Positions 1 to 7,539 of a stretch of DNA of 64,000 nt are shown here, in pieces. Source of the DNA: an uncultured bacterium. GTDB lineage: Bacteria > Cyanobacteriota > Vampirovibrionia > Gastranaerophilales > Gastranaerophilaceae. The translations under genes and the position numbers were made by a program. The notes below the pieces were generated by a model. The model was not told where the DNA came from. It made no database searches and saw only the letters and a program-made list of their open reading frames with translations. Position 1 is the first letter of the stretch. The number at the start of each line of letters is the position of its first letter. The stretch covers positions 62,001-126,000 of the forward strand of contig CADAYD010000001.1 of the NCBI GenBank assembly GCA_902791985.1, given 5' to 3'.

Positions 1-96
1 GGCAAGTTTTCTGTATGCGGATTTTATTTCAGATGTACTTGCATCTGTGCTAACCTCTAAAATTTCATAATAATTTTTTACACCATTAAACACCAT
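1..96 (-). CDS. J-domain (DnaJ-like) protein, N-terminal fragment
   Basis: The reading frame starts at ATG (94-96 on the complement) and runs off the left edge, giving 32 residues. They include NYYEILEVSTDASTSEIKSA followed by YRKLA, the helix I/II signature of a J-domain (family pattern YYeiLgv..dAs..eIKkaYrkLA). J-domains recruit and stimulate DnaK-type Hsp70. The HPD loop lies beyond the edge, so neither the function nor the class (full DnaJ or short J-protein) can be checked. No clear Shine-Dalgarno site precedes the ATG. The gene follows two small genes of unknown function on the same strand. Confidence 0.8.
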   Translation of the reverse strand, partial: MVFNGVKNYYEILEVSTDASTSEIKSAYRKLA

Positions 97-178
97 ACAA
101 ACTATTTAATGATGTTTTAACAAAAATCAACATGCCCCAACAGATTAAACGCAAATTTATTGATGCAAAATGTTGCTG

Positions 179-472
179 TTAAACCATTGTTCTATTATAG
201 CCGTCTAACCCCTGTAAAAAATTCATAATCTGTTTTTCTGTTTGCGGAGTAATATGGTTCTTTGTATTTATGTCTGCCGCTTTTGGTGTTTGATGTCCGA
301 TATTATTTGTATTAGTGTCGTCAAAAGCAATACGATTATTTGCATACATATCTGATTTCAGCGTTTGCCCGCCGTCAGTTCCGATGTCATACCCGGGCAG
401 GTTGCCGTATAAAAGCTCCGCACTCTGTCCGATTTTTGCACCAAGTTGTATTCCGTTAATTGATTCTGCCAT
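179..472 (-). CDS. Small protein of unknown function (97 aa)
   Basis: I do not recognise this protein. It is hydrophilic, with no signal peptide or membrane segment; the middle is rich in Asn, Thr and Asp, and the end (about residues 76-97) may form a helix. An AGGAG site 6 bases before the ATG supports the start. It lies 12 bases downstream of another small gene on the same strand with its own good ribosome site, so the two are probably co-transcribed. The J-domain gene follows about 80 bases further on. No function is proposed. Confidence 0.6.
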   Translation of the reverse strand: MAESINGIQLGAKIGQSAELLYGNLPGYDIGTDGGQTLKSDMYANNRIAFDDTNTNNIGHQTPKAADINTKNHITPQTEKQIMNFLQGLDGYNRTMV

Positions 473-484
473 TGATCGCTCCTG

Positions 485-820
485 TTAACCCATTGAATAG
501 AATGAAAAACATCCGCCCGAGGGGTTCCCGTTTTCATTGTATGGTTTTAAATTTCCGATACCTGTGTGAGGATAATATTTACGTCCTCGTATATTAATTT
601 CATTATTCGGATTAGACAATATTTCTGCATATCCGTCACTTACGTTCAAATCCAATCCGATGCCCATTAAGACGGCATCCAGTATATTTTTTGTTAATGC
701 TCCAAATGTTGCGGCAACTGTTCCTTTGTCAATATTAAGATTCGTTGATGCGTAACCTTCGCCGCTTGCAGCCTGAACTCGGTTAATTTGGTCAATTGCT
801 CTGCTCTTTGTTTTTGACAT
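485..820 (-). CDS. Small protein of unknown function (111 aa)
   Basis: No family is recognised. The N-terminus is basic (MSKTKSRAIDQINRVQ), a mildly hydrophobic stretch sits at about residues 36-58, and the C-terminus is Gly/Asn/Pro-rich, ending GGCFSFYSMG. An AAGGA site 7 bases before the ATG supports the start. It is the first gene of a probable two-gene unit with the 97-residue gene downstream. The AT-rich spacer towards minC probably holds divergent promoters, but I cannot place them securely. Confidence 0.6.
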   Translation of the reverse strand: MSKTKSRAIDQINRVQAASGEGYASTNLNIDKGTVAATFGALTKNILDAVLMGIGLDLNVSDGYAEILSNPNNEINIRGRKYYPHTGIGNLKPYNENGNPSGGCFSFYSMG

Positions 821-1002
821 GATAAAATCCTTATACTCTGCTCTTATATATATAAAGTATATAATCGCAAAATAATTGCCTTTTTTTAATAAATATTCTT
901 AACATTTTGTAACACATATTACAAAACTACAAAAATTCTTGAAGATTAATGTTTTTTAGGGTAGTTTTTACATGTAACCGATTTTTTTTTAGAAAGGAAG
1001 AT

Positions 1003-1842
1003 ATGGAAACGGGGTATATAGATAACGGCTTTATTGTGGATTTAACCCATGCCGTAAAAATTTCTGAAATAATTTATGAATTGTCAAGAACACTTGATAT
1101 GCCTGAAGCGAAGAATAAACACATTTGTTTAAAACTTGGCACAATTGATTTGAGTGTTGAAGAGCTGACAAGTATTAAAACACTTATAGAACTTATGGAA
1201 TCAAAGCTCGCTTGTGTAAGTACGAGTTCTGCTCAAACAGTGGAATCTGCAACGGCGATGGAGATTGATGTGTCTGAATTTACAAATGAAATGAGTGCTC
1301 CGTCTTTTGATCAAACCGAAGAACCGACAAATGAAGTTGTTCAAGCGCTTGACAATATTTTTGGAGAAGAGAAAACAAAAGATGAAAATTTAATAAATGA
1401 AATTCGTCATGATGATGAATTTGAAGAACCTGAGCCCTCAGAAAACGAAGAAGAACATATAAAAGAATTGCGCATTGAGCCTGAAAAACTTCCAACACTT
1501 TATATTCGCAGAACAATTCGCTCAGGGCAAAGTATTTCTTCTGACGGTAATATAGTGATTGTTGGGGATGTTAACCCGGGTGCGGAAATTATCGCAAAAG
1601 GAGACGTCACTGTTTGGGGAATATTGGCAGGTATTGTCCATGCCGGTTCAGATGGAAACAATTATGCAAGAATAAGAGCGCTAAAACTCAATCCGGTACA
1701 AATAAGAATAGGAGAAGTTTTTGCGCGCAGACCTGATACGGTTAATTTACCGTTTATTCAAAAAACAAGTGAGTATACTCCTGAAGAAGCATTTACTCAC
1801 AAAGGAATTATCATAATCAAAAAAATACATAATGAAAACTAA
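1003..1842 (+). CDS. minC: Septum-site determining protein MinC
   Basis: Inhibitor of FtsZ polymerisation that acts at the poles with MinD so that division occurs at midcell. The C-terminal domain (about residues 175-275) is the recognisable MinC beta-helix, with GDVNPGAEIIAKGDVTVWG, then LAGIVHAG and the ARIRALKLNPVQIRIG stretch. Residues 1-65 would be the FtsZ-binding N-domain; an acidic linker of about 90 residues joins the two and is longer than usual. The frame is open from 949, but AGAAAGGAAG just upstream of 1003 supports the later start. minD follows after 10 bases, and minE after that, in the conserved order. Confidence 0.93.
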   Translation: METGYIDNGFIVDLTHAVKISEIIYELSRTLDMPEAKNKHICLKLGTIDLSVEELTSIKTLIELMESKLACVSTSSAQTVESATAMEIDVSEFTNEMSAPSFDQTEEPTNEVVQALDNIFGEEKTKDENLINEIRHDDEFEEPEPSENEEEHIKELRIEPEKLPTLYIRRTIRSGQSISSDGNIVIVGDVNPGAEIIAKGDVTVWGILAGIVHAGSDGNNYARIRALKLNPVQIRIGEVFARRPDTVNLPFIQKTSEYTPEEAFTHKGIIIIKKIHNEN

Positions 1843-1852
1843 GGAGATATAA

Positions 1853-2674
1853 ATGACCGGAAGAGTAATAGTAATAACCTCGGGAAAAGGAGGAGTCGGA
1901 AAAACAACTACTAATGCTAACATCGGTACTGCTCTTGCAAGAGCCGGTAAAAAAGTCGTTATGGTTGATACCGATTTGGGTTTAAGAAACTTAGACCTGT
2001 TATTAGGATTGGAAAACAGAATTGTTTATACAATTGTTGATGTTGTTGAAGAACGCTGTAAATTGAAACAGGCGCTTGTTAAAGACAAGAAAAATCCTAA
2101 TCTTTGCCTTTTGGCTGCTGCACAAACCAGAGATAAGTCGGCAGTAACAGAAGAACAGTTGAAAGATATTTGCGACGAACTTAAAAAACAATTTGACTTT
2201 GTGCTTGTTGATTGTCCTGCCGGGATTGAACAAGGGTTTCAAAATGCAGTTGCCGGCGCAAGTGAGGCAATCGTTGTAACAACTCCTGAAATGTCAGCTG
2301 TTCGTGATGCGGATAGGATTATAGGACTTTTGGAAGCAAAAGAGGAAATTAAATCTTATAAACTTTTAATTAACAGATACAGACCGAATATGGCTGCAGC
2401 AAAAGATATGATGAGTAAAGATGATGTTGTAGAAATTTTATCAGCAGAACTCTTGGGTATAATTCCTGAGGATACCGGAATTATTACTTCTACAAACAAA
2501 GGTGAGCCGATTGTTAATGATGATGATTCTTTAGCAGGCAGAGCATACAGAAACGTTGCACAAAGAATTATCGGTGAAGATGTTCCGCTTATCGATTTTG
2601 AAGAAGAAGCAAAGCTTTCTAACAAAATTAAAAAGTTCTTCTCAAAATTCCTGAATAAAGGAAAGGAGAACTAA
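1853..2674 (+). CDS. minD: Septum-site determining ATPase MinD
   Basis: Membrane-associated ParA-type ATPase that carries MinC to the membrane and is driven off by MinE. The deviant Walker A motif GKGGVGKTT is at about residues 10-18, DTDLGLRNLDLLLG follows at about 40, and the Walker B region FVLVDCPAGIEQG lies at about 115-127. The C-terminus (KIKKFFSKFLNKGKEN) is the amphipathic membrane-targeting helix. Length (273 aa) is normal. The start has an excellent AAGGAGATATAA ribosome site. It lies between minC and minE. Confidence 0.97.
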   Translation: MTGRVIVITSGKGGVGKTTTNANIGTALARAGKKVVMVDTDLGLRNLDLLLGLENRIVYTIVDVVEERCKLKQALVKDKKNPNLCLLAAAQTRDKSAVTEEQLKDICDELKKQFDFVLVDCPAGIEQGFQNAVAGASEAIVVTTPEMSAVRDADRIIGLLEAKEEIKSYKLLINRYRPNMAAAKDMMSKDDVVEILSAELLGIIPEDTGIITSTNKGEPIVNDDDSLAGRAYRNVAQRIIGEDVPLIDFEEEAKLSNKIKKFFSKFLNKGKEN

Positions 2675-2675
2675 G

Positions 2676-3272
2676 ATGAGTGATAATATTTTTGCAGATA
2701 TATATAATAAAATTTTGAGCCTTTTCGGACAAAACGTTAAAGACGAATCAAAAAATACGGCTGTAAACAGATTACGCCTTGTCCTCATGCAGGATAGAAC
2801 AAATTTAACTCCTGAAATTATGAACCGTATGAGATCGGAACTTATCGCAGTTCTGTCAAAATATGTAGAACTTGATAAGGAGGCACTTGACCTTAATATC
2901 GGTCAAGAGGGAGAACAGATGGCTCTGATGCTTTCTATTCCTGTTATTCGTGCAAAAGACGAAGCTGAAATCGAACAGGCATTAAAAGAGGAAGAAGAAG
3001 CCAAAAAAGCTAAAGAGGAATCAGACGAAGAAACTGAAGCGGAAACTTCTGACGAAGAAACATCCGATGAAAGTGACGAAACCGAAACTTCAGAAAATGA
3101 GTCTGAAGGTGAAATTTCTGAATCTGAAGATGGTGAAAGTGCTTCAGAAACCGAAGCAGAAAATACTGAAGATGCTGAAATTGACAGTGATGACTCATTA
3201 ACCGAAGAAGATCAACCAAAGAAAAAGACTTCTAAATCAAAGAAAAGTGAACCACCCTCAGAAGAGGAATAA
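2676..3272 (+). CDS. minE: Cell division topological factor MinE with long acidic C-terminal tail
   Basis: MinE stimulates MinD ATPase activity and sets the Min oscillation. Residues 1-95 match the family: a membrane-binding N-terminus (IFADIYNKILSLFG), the MinD-binding helix around NRLRLVLMQDRTNLTPE, and the beta-strand dimer region ending MALMLSIPVIRA. The family usually stops near 90 residues. Here about 100 more follow, almost entirely Glu, Ser, Asp and Thr, ending in a Lys/Ser patch (KKKTSKSKK) and SEPPSEEE. The tail is probably disordered. The gene starts 1 base after the minD stop. A terminator stem-loop lies about 30 bases downstream. Confidence 0.93.
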   Translation: MSDNIFADIYNKILSLFGQNVKDESKNTAVNRLRLVLMQDRTNLTPEIMNRMRSELIAVLSKYVELDKEALDLNIGQEGEQMALMLSIPVIRAKDEAEIEQALKEEEEAKKAKEESDEETEAETSDEETSDESDETETSENESEGEISESEDGESASETEAENTEDAEIDSDDSLTEEDQPKKKTSKSKKSEPPSEEE

Positions 3273-3301
3273 ATAAATTAAAAGTGTTTGCATTAAAAAA
3301 G

Positions 3302-3326
3302 AGAGCCGATTATGGCTCTTTTTTTT
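3302..3326. terminator. Rho-independent terminator, probably bidirectional
   Basis: A 6-bp stem, AGAGCC (3302-3307) with GGCTCT (3314-3319), has a 6-base loop. It is followed by eight T on the plus strand and preceded by AAAAAA, which gives a U-tract on the minus strand too. It sits between the convergent minE and metalloprotease-like genes and can end both transcripts. Confidence 0.85.
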
Positions 3327-3327
3327 A

Positions 3328-5091
3328 TTATGAATGTCTCTCAATTGCCGGTTTGCTTTGGATTTTAGCGATAGTGGCTTTTTCCAGTTCAATAAATTCC
3401 GGCCAAAATTGCTTCAATATTTCTTGACCTTCGCATGTCCCATTAAATAGCATTTCTCCGATACGAGCCCAACACTCTTTAGCATTTTTGGAAAAATAAA
3501 ATTTATCATTTTGATCATCATTATCGCTTTCTCCAATATTTTTAAATCTGTGAAATCCGGCAGCTTCATATCTTTTTAGGCCCAGTTCAAAAGCTTCTTC
3601 TAATTTCCCTTTCATACTTTCTGTGTTACCTTTGTTGTCGTAGTCAACAGCATGCAGAACTTCATGAATATAGATATAATTATCTGTATAATATGGCAAA
3701 TATATAGTTTCTTCACTATTTTTATAATATCCGCCTACTTTAGATTCTGCACTATCCAATTTTGAATCATTTCTTAGGATAATACCTTCATTTGCATAAA
3801 TTTCCAATATTTCAGCAGGTAAATTTTGAATGTTTATTTTATGAACTGCTTTTTCTGCAGGATCTTTTATTTGTGAAAGTAATCTGTTAAGCAAAAGCTT
3901 AGATTGTTTGCCGGTAGTTTTATTATATATAATAACTACATTATCTCTATATTGGACATCATATACATTTTTACTTGAGTAATTATCATTACTTATTCTA
4001 TCATTAGTAATTTTTTTGTACGGATTATATTTATTTGCTTTTAAAAGACAATTTCGTATATGTTTTAGAAGCTTTTCCTTATCTTTATTTGAATTTTCAT
4101 ATCCTATAGAGGCTAGATATGTCGTAAATTCTCTATTATATTTCTTTTTATATTCAGATAAAAATTGTTCAATGTTATCTTTATCCAGAACTTTAATTAA
4201 ATCACGAGCATTACCTGCATGGATTTTTAAATATCCGTATTTATCTCTTTCAAAAATATTATTCATCATACTAACAACGTTGTTATATTCATTATCTTGA
4301 TTTTCATCGTTACTAACCGTTGTTGAAATAAGTACTCCGTGTTTATATTTCATAAATTCTGCTCTATTGGTTTCTAAGTTATTTTTAAATATTTCTACTA
4401 ATTCTCCATTTTCATAAGTTTTTTCGATATATCCGTTTTTATCTCCTATGGTTATTGATTTGATTGTTTTCCCGTCATCAGCGTATTTGTATTGGGTATA
4501 CTTCCCATTTGCTTCTGTATGCCTTCCAAATATTACAATACCATTTTTGATGTTATAAAAATTGAATTCTTTGCCGTTTTTGTACGAGGTGTAAGATATG
4601 GTGCCATCAGAGTTATCAGATATATTTAAAACAGTTTTGCCGGCTTTATCTTTAACTTGAATTTCAGATTTTTCATAAGAAAATGCATCATCAGATTTTT
4701 TGCGTACAATGGTATATTTATCTGCAGGATATTTTTGTTTTAATGCTTCCAGTGAAAACTGATTCATATCAATTTTGCCTTTTGAATCAAGTAACAAATC
4801 TTTGTATACCGGATGATACTTCGAGAGTTTTGTATTGTTTGGATTTGCGGGCTTTTTAGTTTGCGGTGTTGTTTCTAAACCAAAAGTTGATTTCCAGCTG
4901 CCGCTGGTGCTTTGAGAGCTAAAGTCAAAAATTAGTCCATTTTTATATGTATTGTATTGAGCCTGAGTTATAACCCCTTCTTCTTTCATACGAAGCCAAA
5001 CTGCATCCCCAGACAAAACACTACATTCAGGATGCTTTTTCATATAGTTATCGTATATTTTTGTGATGTCACCTTCTATTCCAAAGCCCAT
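3328..5091 (-). CDS. Putative zinc metalloprotease (HEVLH), possibly toxin/effector-like
   Basis: This 587-residue protein carries IHEVLHAVD at about residues 475-483. This is an HExxH zinc site, and the downstream AKECWARIGEMLF (about 537-549) could supply a third Glu ligand. That arrangement resembles the anthrax lethal factor-type (ATLF) and related metallopeptidase folds, but the family assignment is an inference. The centre (about residues 130-260) has repeated Tyr/Gly/Lys strands (YKNGKEFNFYNIKNG; YENGELVEIFKN) like MORN or YD-type repeats. No signal peptide or membrane helix is seen. The gene is isolated between minE and two plus-strand accessory genes, has low GC, and could be horizontally acquired. 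It shares a bidirectional terminator with minE. Confidence 0.6.
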   Translation of the reverse strand: MGFGIEGDITKIYDNYMKKHPECSVLSGDAVWLRMKEEGVITQAQYNTYKNGLIFDFSSQSTSGSWKSTFGLETTPQTKKPANPNNTKLSKYHPVYKDLLLDSKGKIDMNQFSLEALKQKYPADKYTIVRKKSDDAFSYEKSEIQVKDKAGKTVLNISDNSDGTISYTSYKNGKEFNFYNIKNGIVIFGRHTEANGKYTQYKYADDGKTIKSITIGDKNGYIEKTYENGELVEIFKNNLETNRAEFMKYKHGVLISTTVSNDENQDNEYNNVVSMMNNIFERDKYGYLKIHAGNARDLIKVLDKDNIEQFLSEYKKKYNREFTTYLASIGYENSNKDKEKLLKHIRNCLLKANKYNPYKKITNDRISNDNYSSKNVYDVQYRDNVVIIYNKTTGKQSKLLLNRLLSQIKDPAEKAVHKINIQNLPAEILEIYANEGIILRNDSKLDSAESKVGGYYKNSEETIYLPYYTDNYIYIHEVLHAVDYDNKGNTESMKGKLEEAFELGLKRYEAAGFHRFKNIGESDNDDQNDKFYFSKNAKECWARIGEMLFNGTCEGQEILKQFWPEFIELEKATIAKIQSKPAIERHS

Positions 5092-5256
5092 AAGAACCTC
5101 AAAATTTAATATAGTGTAATGACGGATAAAATTAATATTAACTTTAATAAATGTAAAGTTTCACTTTAGATGATTATTTGTTTCACTTGAAAGTATTATT
5201 TGTAGGAATTTTAACTTATAATGTAAGTGCAAAATTCTTTTAACAGGAAAAACAAA

Positions 5257-5940
5257 ATGTATGATTTTAAAGCAACAGTAGATGAATATTACCGCAAAAT
5301 AGAAGATGGTCATAGGAGGTTTTTATCTTGGGAACATTGCTACCTTTATTTTTATAAAAATAGAGAGAAAATTGACTCAGATTATGGCGCACTTATGCTT
5401 TTTTCTTATCTTGCAAGCTGGGGCATGTTAAGGGGTTCTTTTCTTATGAACCATGATTATAAAATCCATAAGGAATTAGTAGAAAAATTAACAAAAGAAC
5501 ACGGGATTCTATGGAATGATATAAATTCTATAACTTGGCAAGATATTAAGAGTGCAGATGAAGAAATTCTCAAATATTATGAAAAATTCAAAGAGAATAA
5601 AAATAAATGTACTGATGAAATATCGCCTGTTTTACGTACAAAAATTTTACTTGGTATTTTTGGTTGTACTCCTGCTTATGATAGATTTTTCAAAAAAGGA
5701 ATTGATATTTATAATAATAAAAATGAGTGCAATTTAATACAAAAATTTGGCGAAAACAGCTATCAAAAACTTTGCGATTTTTATAGCAGACAAGAAAAGT
5801 TAGAGCTTAATTTTCATACTAATGAAAATCTAAAATACCCGCCAATGAAGCTTATAGATATGTTCTTTTGGGAAATAGGGCTTGAAGCTTTTGAAGAGGA
5901 AAAAAGAAAATTTAAAAATAACAAATATGTCCGTATTTGA
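5257..5940 (+). CDS. Protein of unknown function (227 aa)
   Basis: I cannot name the family. The protein is soluble, helical and rich in Lys, Glu, Tyr and aromatic residues, with a notable segment SYLASWGMLRGSFLMNHDY at about residues 48-66. The open frame extends back to 5227, but an ideal -10 hexamer TATAAT at 5217-5222 would put the RNA start near 5229, and AGGAAAA lies just before the ATG at 5257, so the later start is chosen. The FtsZ-like gene follows 49 bases downstream on the same strand, suggesting co-expression. No catalytic motif is evident. Confidence 0.7.
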   Translation: MYDFKATVDEYYRKIEDGHRRFLSWEHCYLYFYKNREKIDSDYGALMLFSYLASWGMLRGSFLMNHDYKIHKELVEKLTKEHGILWNDINSITWQDIKSADEEILKYYEKFKENKNKCTDEISPVLRTKILLGIFGCTPAYDRFFKKGIDIYNNKNECNLIQKFGENSYQKLCDFYSRQEKLELNFHTNENLKYPPMKLIDMFFWEIGLEAFEEEKRKFKNNKYVRI

Positions 5941-5989
5941 CAAATCTTAGTGGTATTATTTATTTAGCAGGCAAAAAGCGAGAAAATAT

Positions 5990-6700
5990 ATGTTAAAGAA
6001 TCCAAAAATTAAAGCCATAGGTATTGGTAGCTATGGACATGATGTTGTAGATAAACTTGCTAAAAATAATTTAAAATATGTTGAATTTTGCAAATTAAAT
6101 AACTACAAAAGTGATGATTATACGGAAATCTTAGATGATGCAAATATAGTTTTTTTAATTGTAGATACATTTGATGAAAAAAGTAAAAATATTGCTTACA
6201 ATTTAACAAAAAATACAAAACAAAAAGGAATTTTAACACTTGCATTTCTATCTTGCAAAATTGACCAGTTAACACAAAGTGTTGATTCATATACTATATT
6301 TGATTTTCAATCAAATGATTTATTAGACAATATTATTCCAATAGTAAAATGCATAACTTATACCATATTAGAAGCGCATATGATATATGTTGAAATGGAT
6401 GATATTAAAAAACTTATTAAAAATTCGGGTCAAATGAATGCATTTTTTGGCTGTGGAAGCTCATTAGAAATGGATAGTGGTGTAACAATTTTAAAAGCTT
6501 CATTGGACACAAAATTAATAAAAAATGCCAAAAAGATTTTATTTTTTGTGGTAGGTTCTCCAGATATAGCACTATGCCAAGTTGAAAAGGTAGCAGAATA
6601 TATTAAAAGTATTGCTTCAAATAATGCTGAAATTGTATTTGGTGCCTCATATGACAAAAATTTAAATGATGAAATGCAGATAACGATACTTACTATTTAG
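5990..6700 (+). CDS. Degenerate FtsZ/tubulin-like protein without GTPase motifs
   Basis: The 236-residue sequence follows bacterial FtsZ from end to end. KAIGIGSYGHDVVDKL replaces the T1 GxGGxGxNAV loop. DDANIVFLIVDTF sits where FtsZ has ADMVF.. followed by the GGGTGTG T4 loop, which is missing. DQLTQSVDSYTIFDFQSND matches the 'ELSKHVDSLITIPND' region. MDDIKKLIKNSGQMNAFFG matches the T7/H8 region but without its Asn. The end, SNNAEIVFGASYDKNLNDE, matches 'SDNATVVIGTSLDPDMNDE', followed by MQITILTI. It lacks the C-terminal tail that binds FtsA and other partners. GTP binding and hydrolysis are therefore unlikely. It may be a structural or regulatory FtsZ paralogue, or a decoy. It follows the unknown 227-aa gene. 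Confidence 0.75.
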   Translation: MLKNPKIKAIGIGSYGHDVVDKLAKNNLKYVEFCKLNNYKSDDYTEILDDANIVFLIVDTFDEKSKNIAYNLTKNTKQKGILTLAFLSCKIDQLTQSVDSYTIFDFQSNDLLDNIIPIVKCITYTILEAHMIYVEMDDIKKLIKNSGQMNAFFGCGSSLEMDSGVTILKASLDTKLIKNAKKILFFVVGSPDIALCQVEKVAEYIKSIASNNAEIVFGASYDKNLNDEMQITILTI

Positions 6701-7085
6701 GGGTTAAGCATTTAATAATAAAGGCATTATGGATCTTTCCGACCTTTTGTAAAATTTTACGATCAAGAAAAATTTGAACTTAAAAGCATAAAATTTTTAT
6801 ATCAAAAAACGTACAAATAATCTTTTCAAGCGTACAAAAATCCGGAAAGGTTTAATAAGTCTAAAACTCTTGCGTGGACAGAATTAGGACAATATTGATA
6901 AATTTTTAGACTTTTACAGCCAAAAAATGGACTTTCAGGACTTCTGAAATGATTATTCGTAGGAAACTTCCTACCGCCAAACCCTTTACAGACAGCCGAT
7001 TTGTGGCAAAATAGTACTTTTAACCGTACAGATACACTGTCCTGAAAAAGTACAATTTGCATATTGGATGATATTTGCGCATTAA
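6701..7085. other. Gene-poor spacer after the FtsZ-like gene
   Basis: I find no convincing gene here. A 90-codon frame on the minus strand (6826-7098) has no ribosome site, begins inside a terminator stem and looks like chance. The spacer contains a perfect dyad, GTAGGAA-AC-TTCCTAC, at about 6959-6974, and two similar GTACAAA-type stretches near 6810 and 6833. It could hold a decayed gene or a small RNA; nothing more can be said. Confidence 0.4.
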
Positions 7086-7111
7086 AAAAGAGAGCCAAAA
7101 TGCTCTCTTTT
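7086..7111. terminator. Terminator of the tRNA transcript (bidirectional shape)
   Basis: A 10-bp stem, AAAAGAGAGC (7086-7095) with GCTCTCTTTT (7102-7111), has loop CAAAAT. Read on the minus strand it follows the tRNA by about 10 bases and runs into a T-tract, so it is a good tRNA terminator. On the plus strand it could also end the transcript from the FtsZ-like gene. Confidence 0.75.
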
Positions 7112-7120
7112 ATTAAATTT

Positions 7121-7192
7121 GGGCCCGGAGGGATTCGAACCCACGACCAAAGGATTATGAGTCCTCTGCGCTACCGCTGCGCCACAGGCCCG
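7121..7192 (-). tRNA. tRNA with CAU anticodon (elongator Met or Ile2)
   Basis: The complement folds as a cloverleaf. GGGCCTG pairs with CGGGCCC in the acceptor arm (with one G-T), the D-arm is GCGC..GCGC, the anticodon stem GAGGA/TCCTT carries loop CTCATAA, and the T-loop is TTCGAAT. The T-stem has one T-T mismatch. CCA is not encoded. The anticodon stem lacks the three G-C pairs of initiator tRNA. The loop and the TTTGGTCG that follows look more like tRNA-Ile2 (CAU read as AUA after lysidine modification) than elongator Met, but sequence alone does not settle this. Confidence 0.9.
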
Positions 7193-7460
7193 TGACGACT
7201 TTTATTATTCAATTTTCAACGGGCTTGCGTTAGCGCTGCGCTACCTTCCTCTCAGAAAAACTTGACATTTAGTCAACTTTTTCTTCGGCAGAGTGCCACA
7301 GGCCCGTGACGACTTTTATTATTCAATTTTCAACGGGCTTGCGTTAGCGCTGCGCTACCTTCCTCTTAGAAAAACTTGACATTTAGTCAACTTTTTCTTC
7401 GGCAGAGTGACACAGACCCGTGACGACTTTATTATTTAATTTTCAACGGGCTCCGCGATA
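7181..7460. repeat. 114-bp tandem repeat of the tRNA leader (about 2.4 copies)
   Basis: Units begin at 7181, 7295 and 7409 (period exactly 114); the third is cut after about 50 bases. The first two are nearly identical. Each contains the first 11 bases of the tRNA gene and its upstream region. Each full unit also contains an inverted repeat, AGAAAAACTTGAC-ATTTA-GTCAACTTTTTCT, able to form a 12-13 bp hairpin with one mismatch. The block lies upstream of the tRNA in its direction of transcription, so it duplicates the leader and perhaps the promoter. Between it and the next gene at 7540 I see nothing else. Confidence 0.85.
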
Positions 7461-7539
7461 GCTTCCCCCAATGAATCATTGCATGCAATTAGCATCAACC
7501 TCTATAAGTTATCATTAAAATACTTAAAAATCAAGTTAG

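Noticed and set aside
3010-3219. 69-codon minus-strand frame opposite the minE tail
   Set aside because: It is rich in His, Phe, Leu and Gln only because the acidic minE tail is read in reverse; a shadow frame.
3328-6700. Metalloprotease, unknown protein and FtsZ-like gene taken as one defence island
   Set aside because: The metalloprotease is on the opposite strand and no known defence gene, integrase or boundary repeat accompanies them; only the two plus-strand genes look linked.
6826-7098. 90-codon open frame on the minus strand
   Set aside because: It starts inside a terminator stem, has no ribosome site, its composition is not protein-like, and it resembles nothing known.
7181-7460. 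114-bp repeats considered as a CRISPR array
   Set aside because: Units are long, contiguous and without variable spacers, and they contain tRNA sequence; a tandem duplication explains them.
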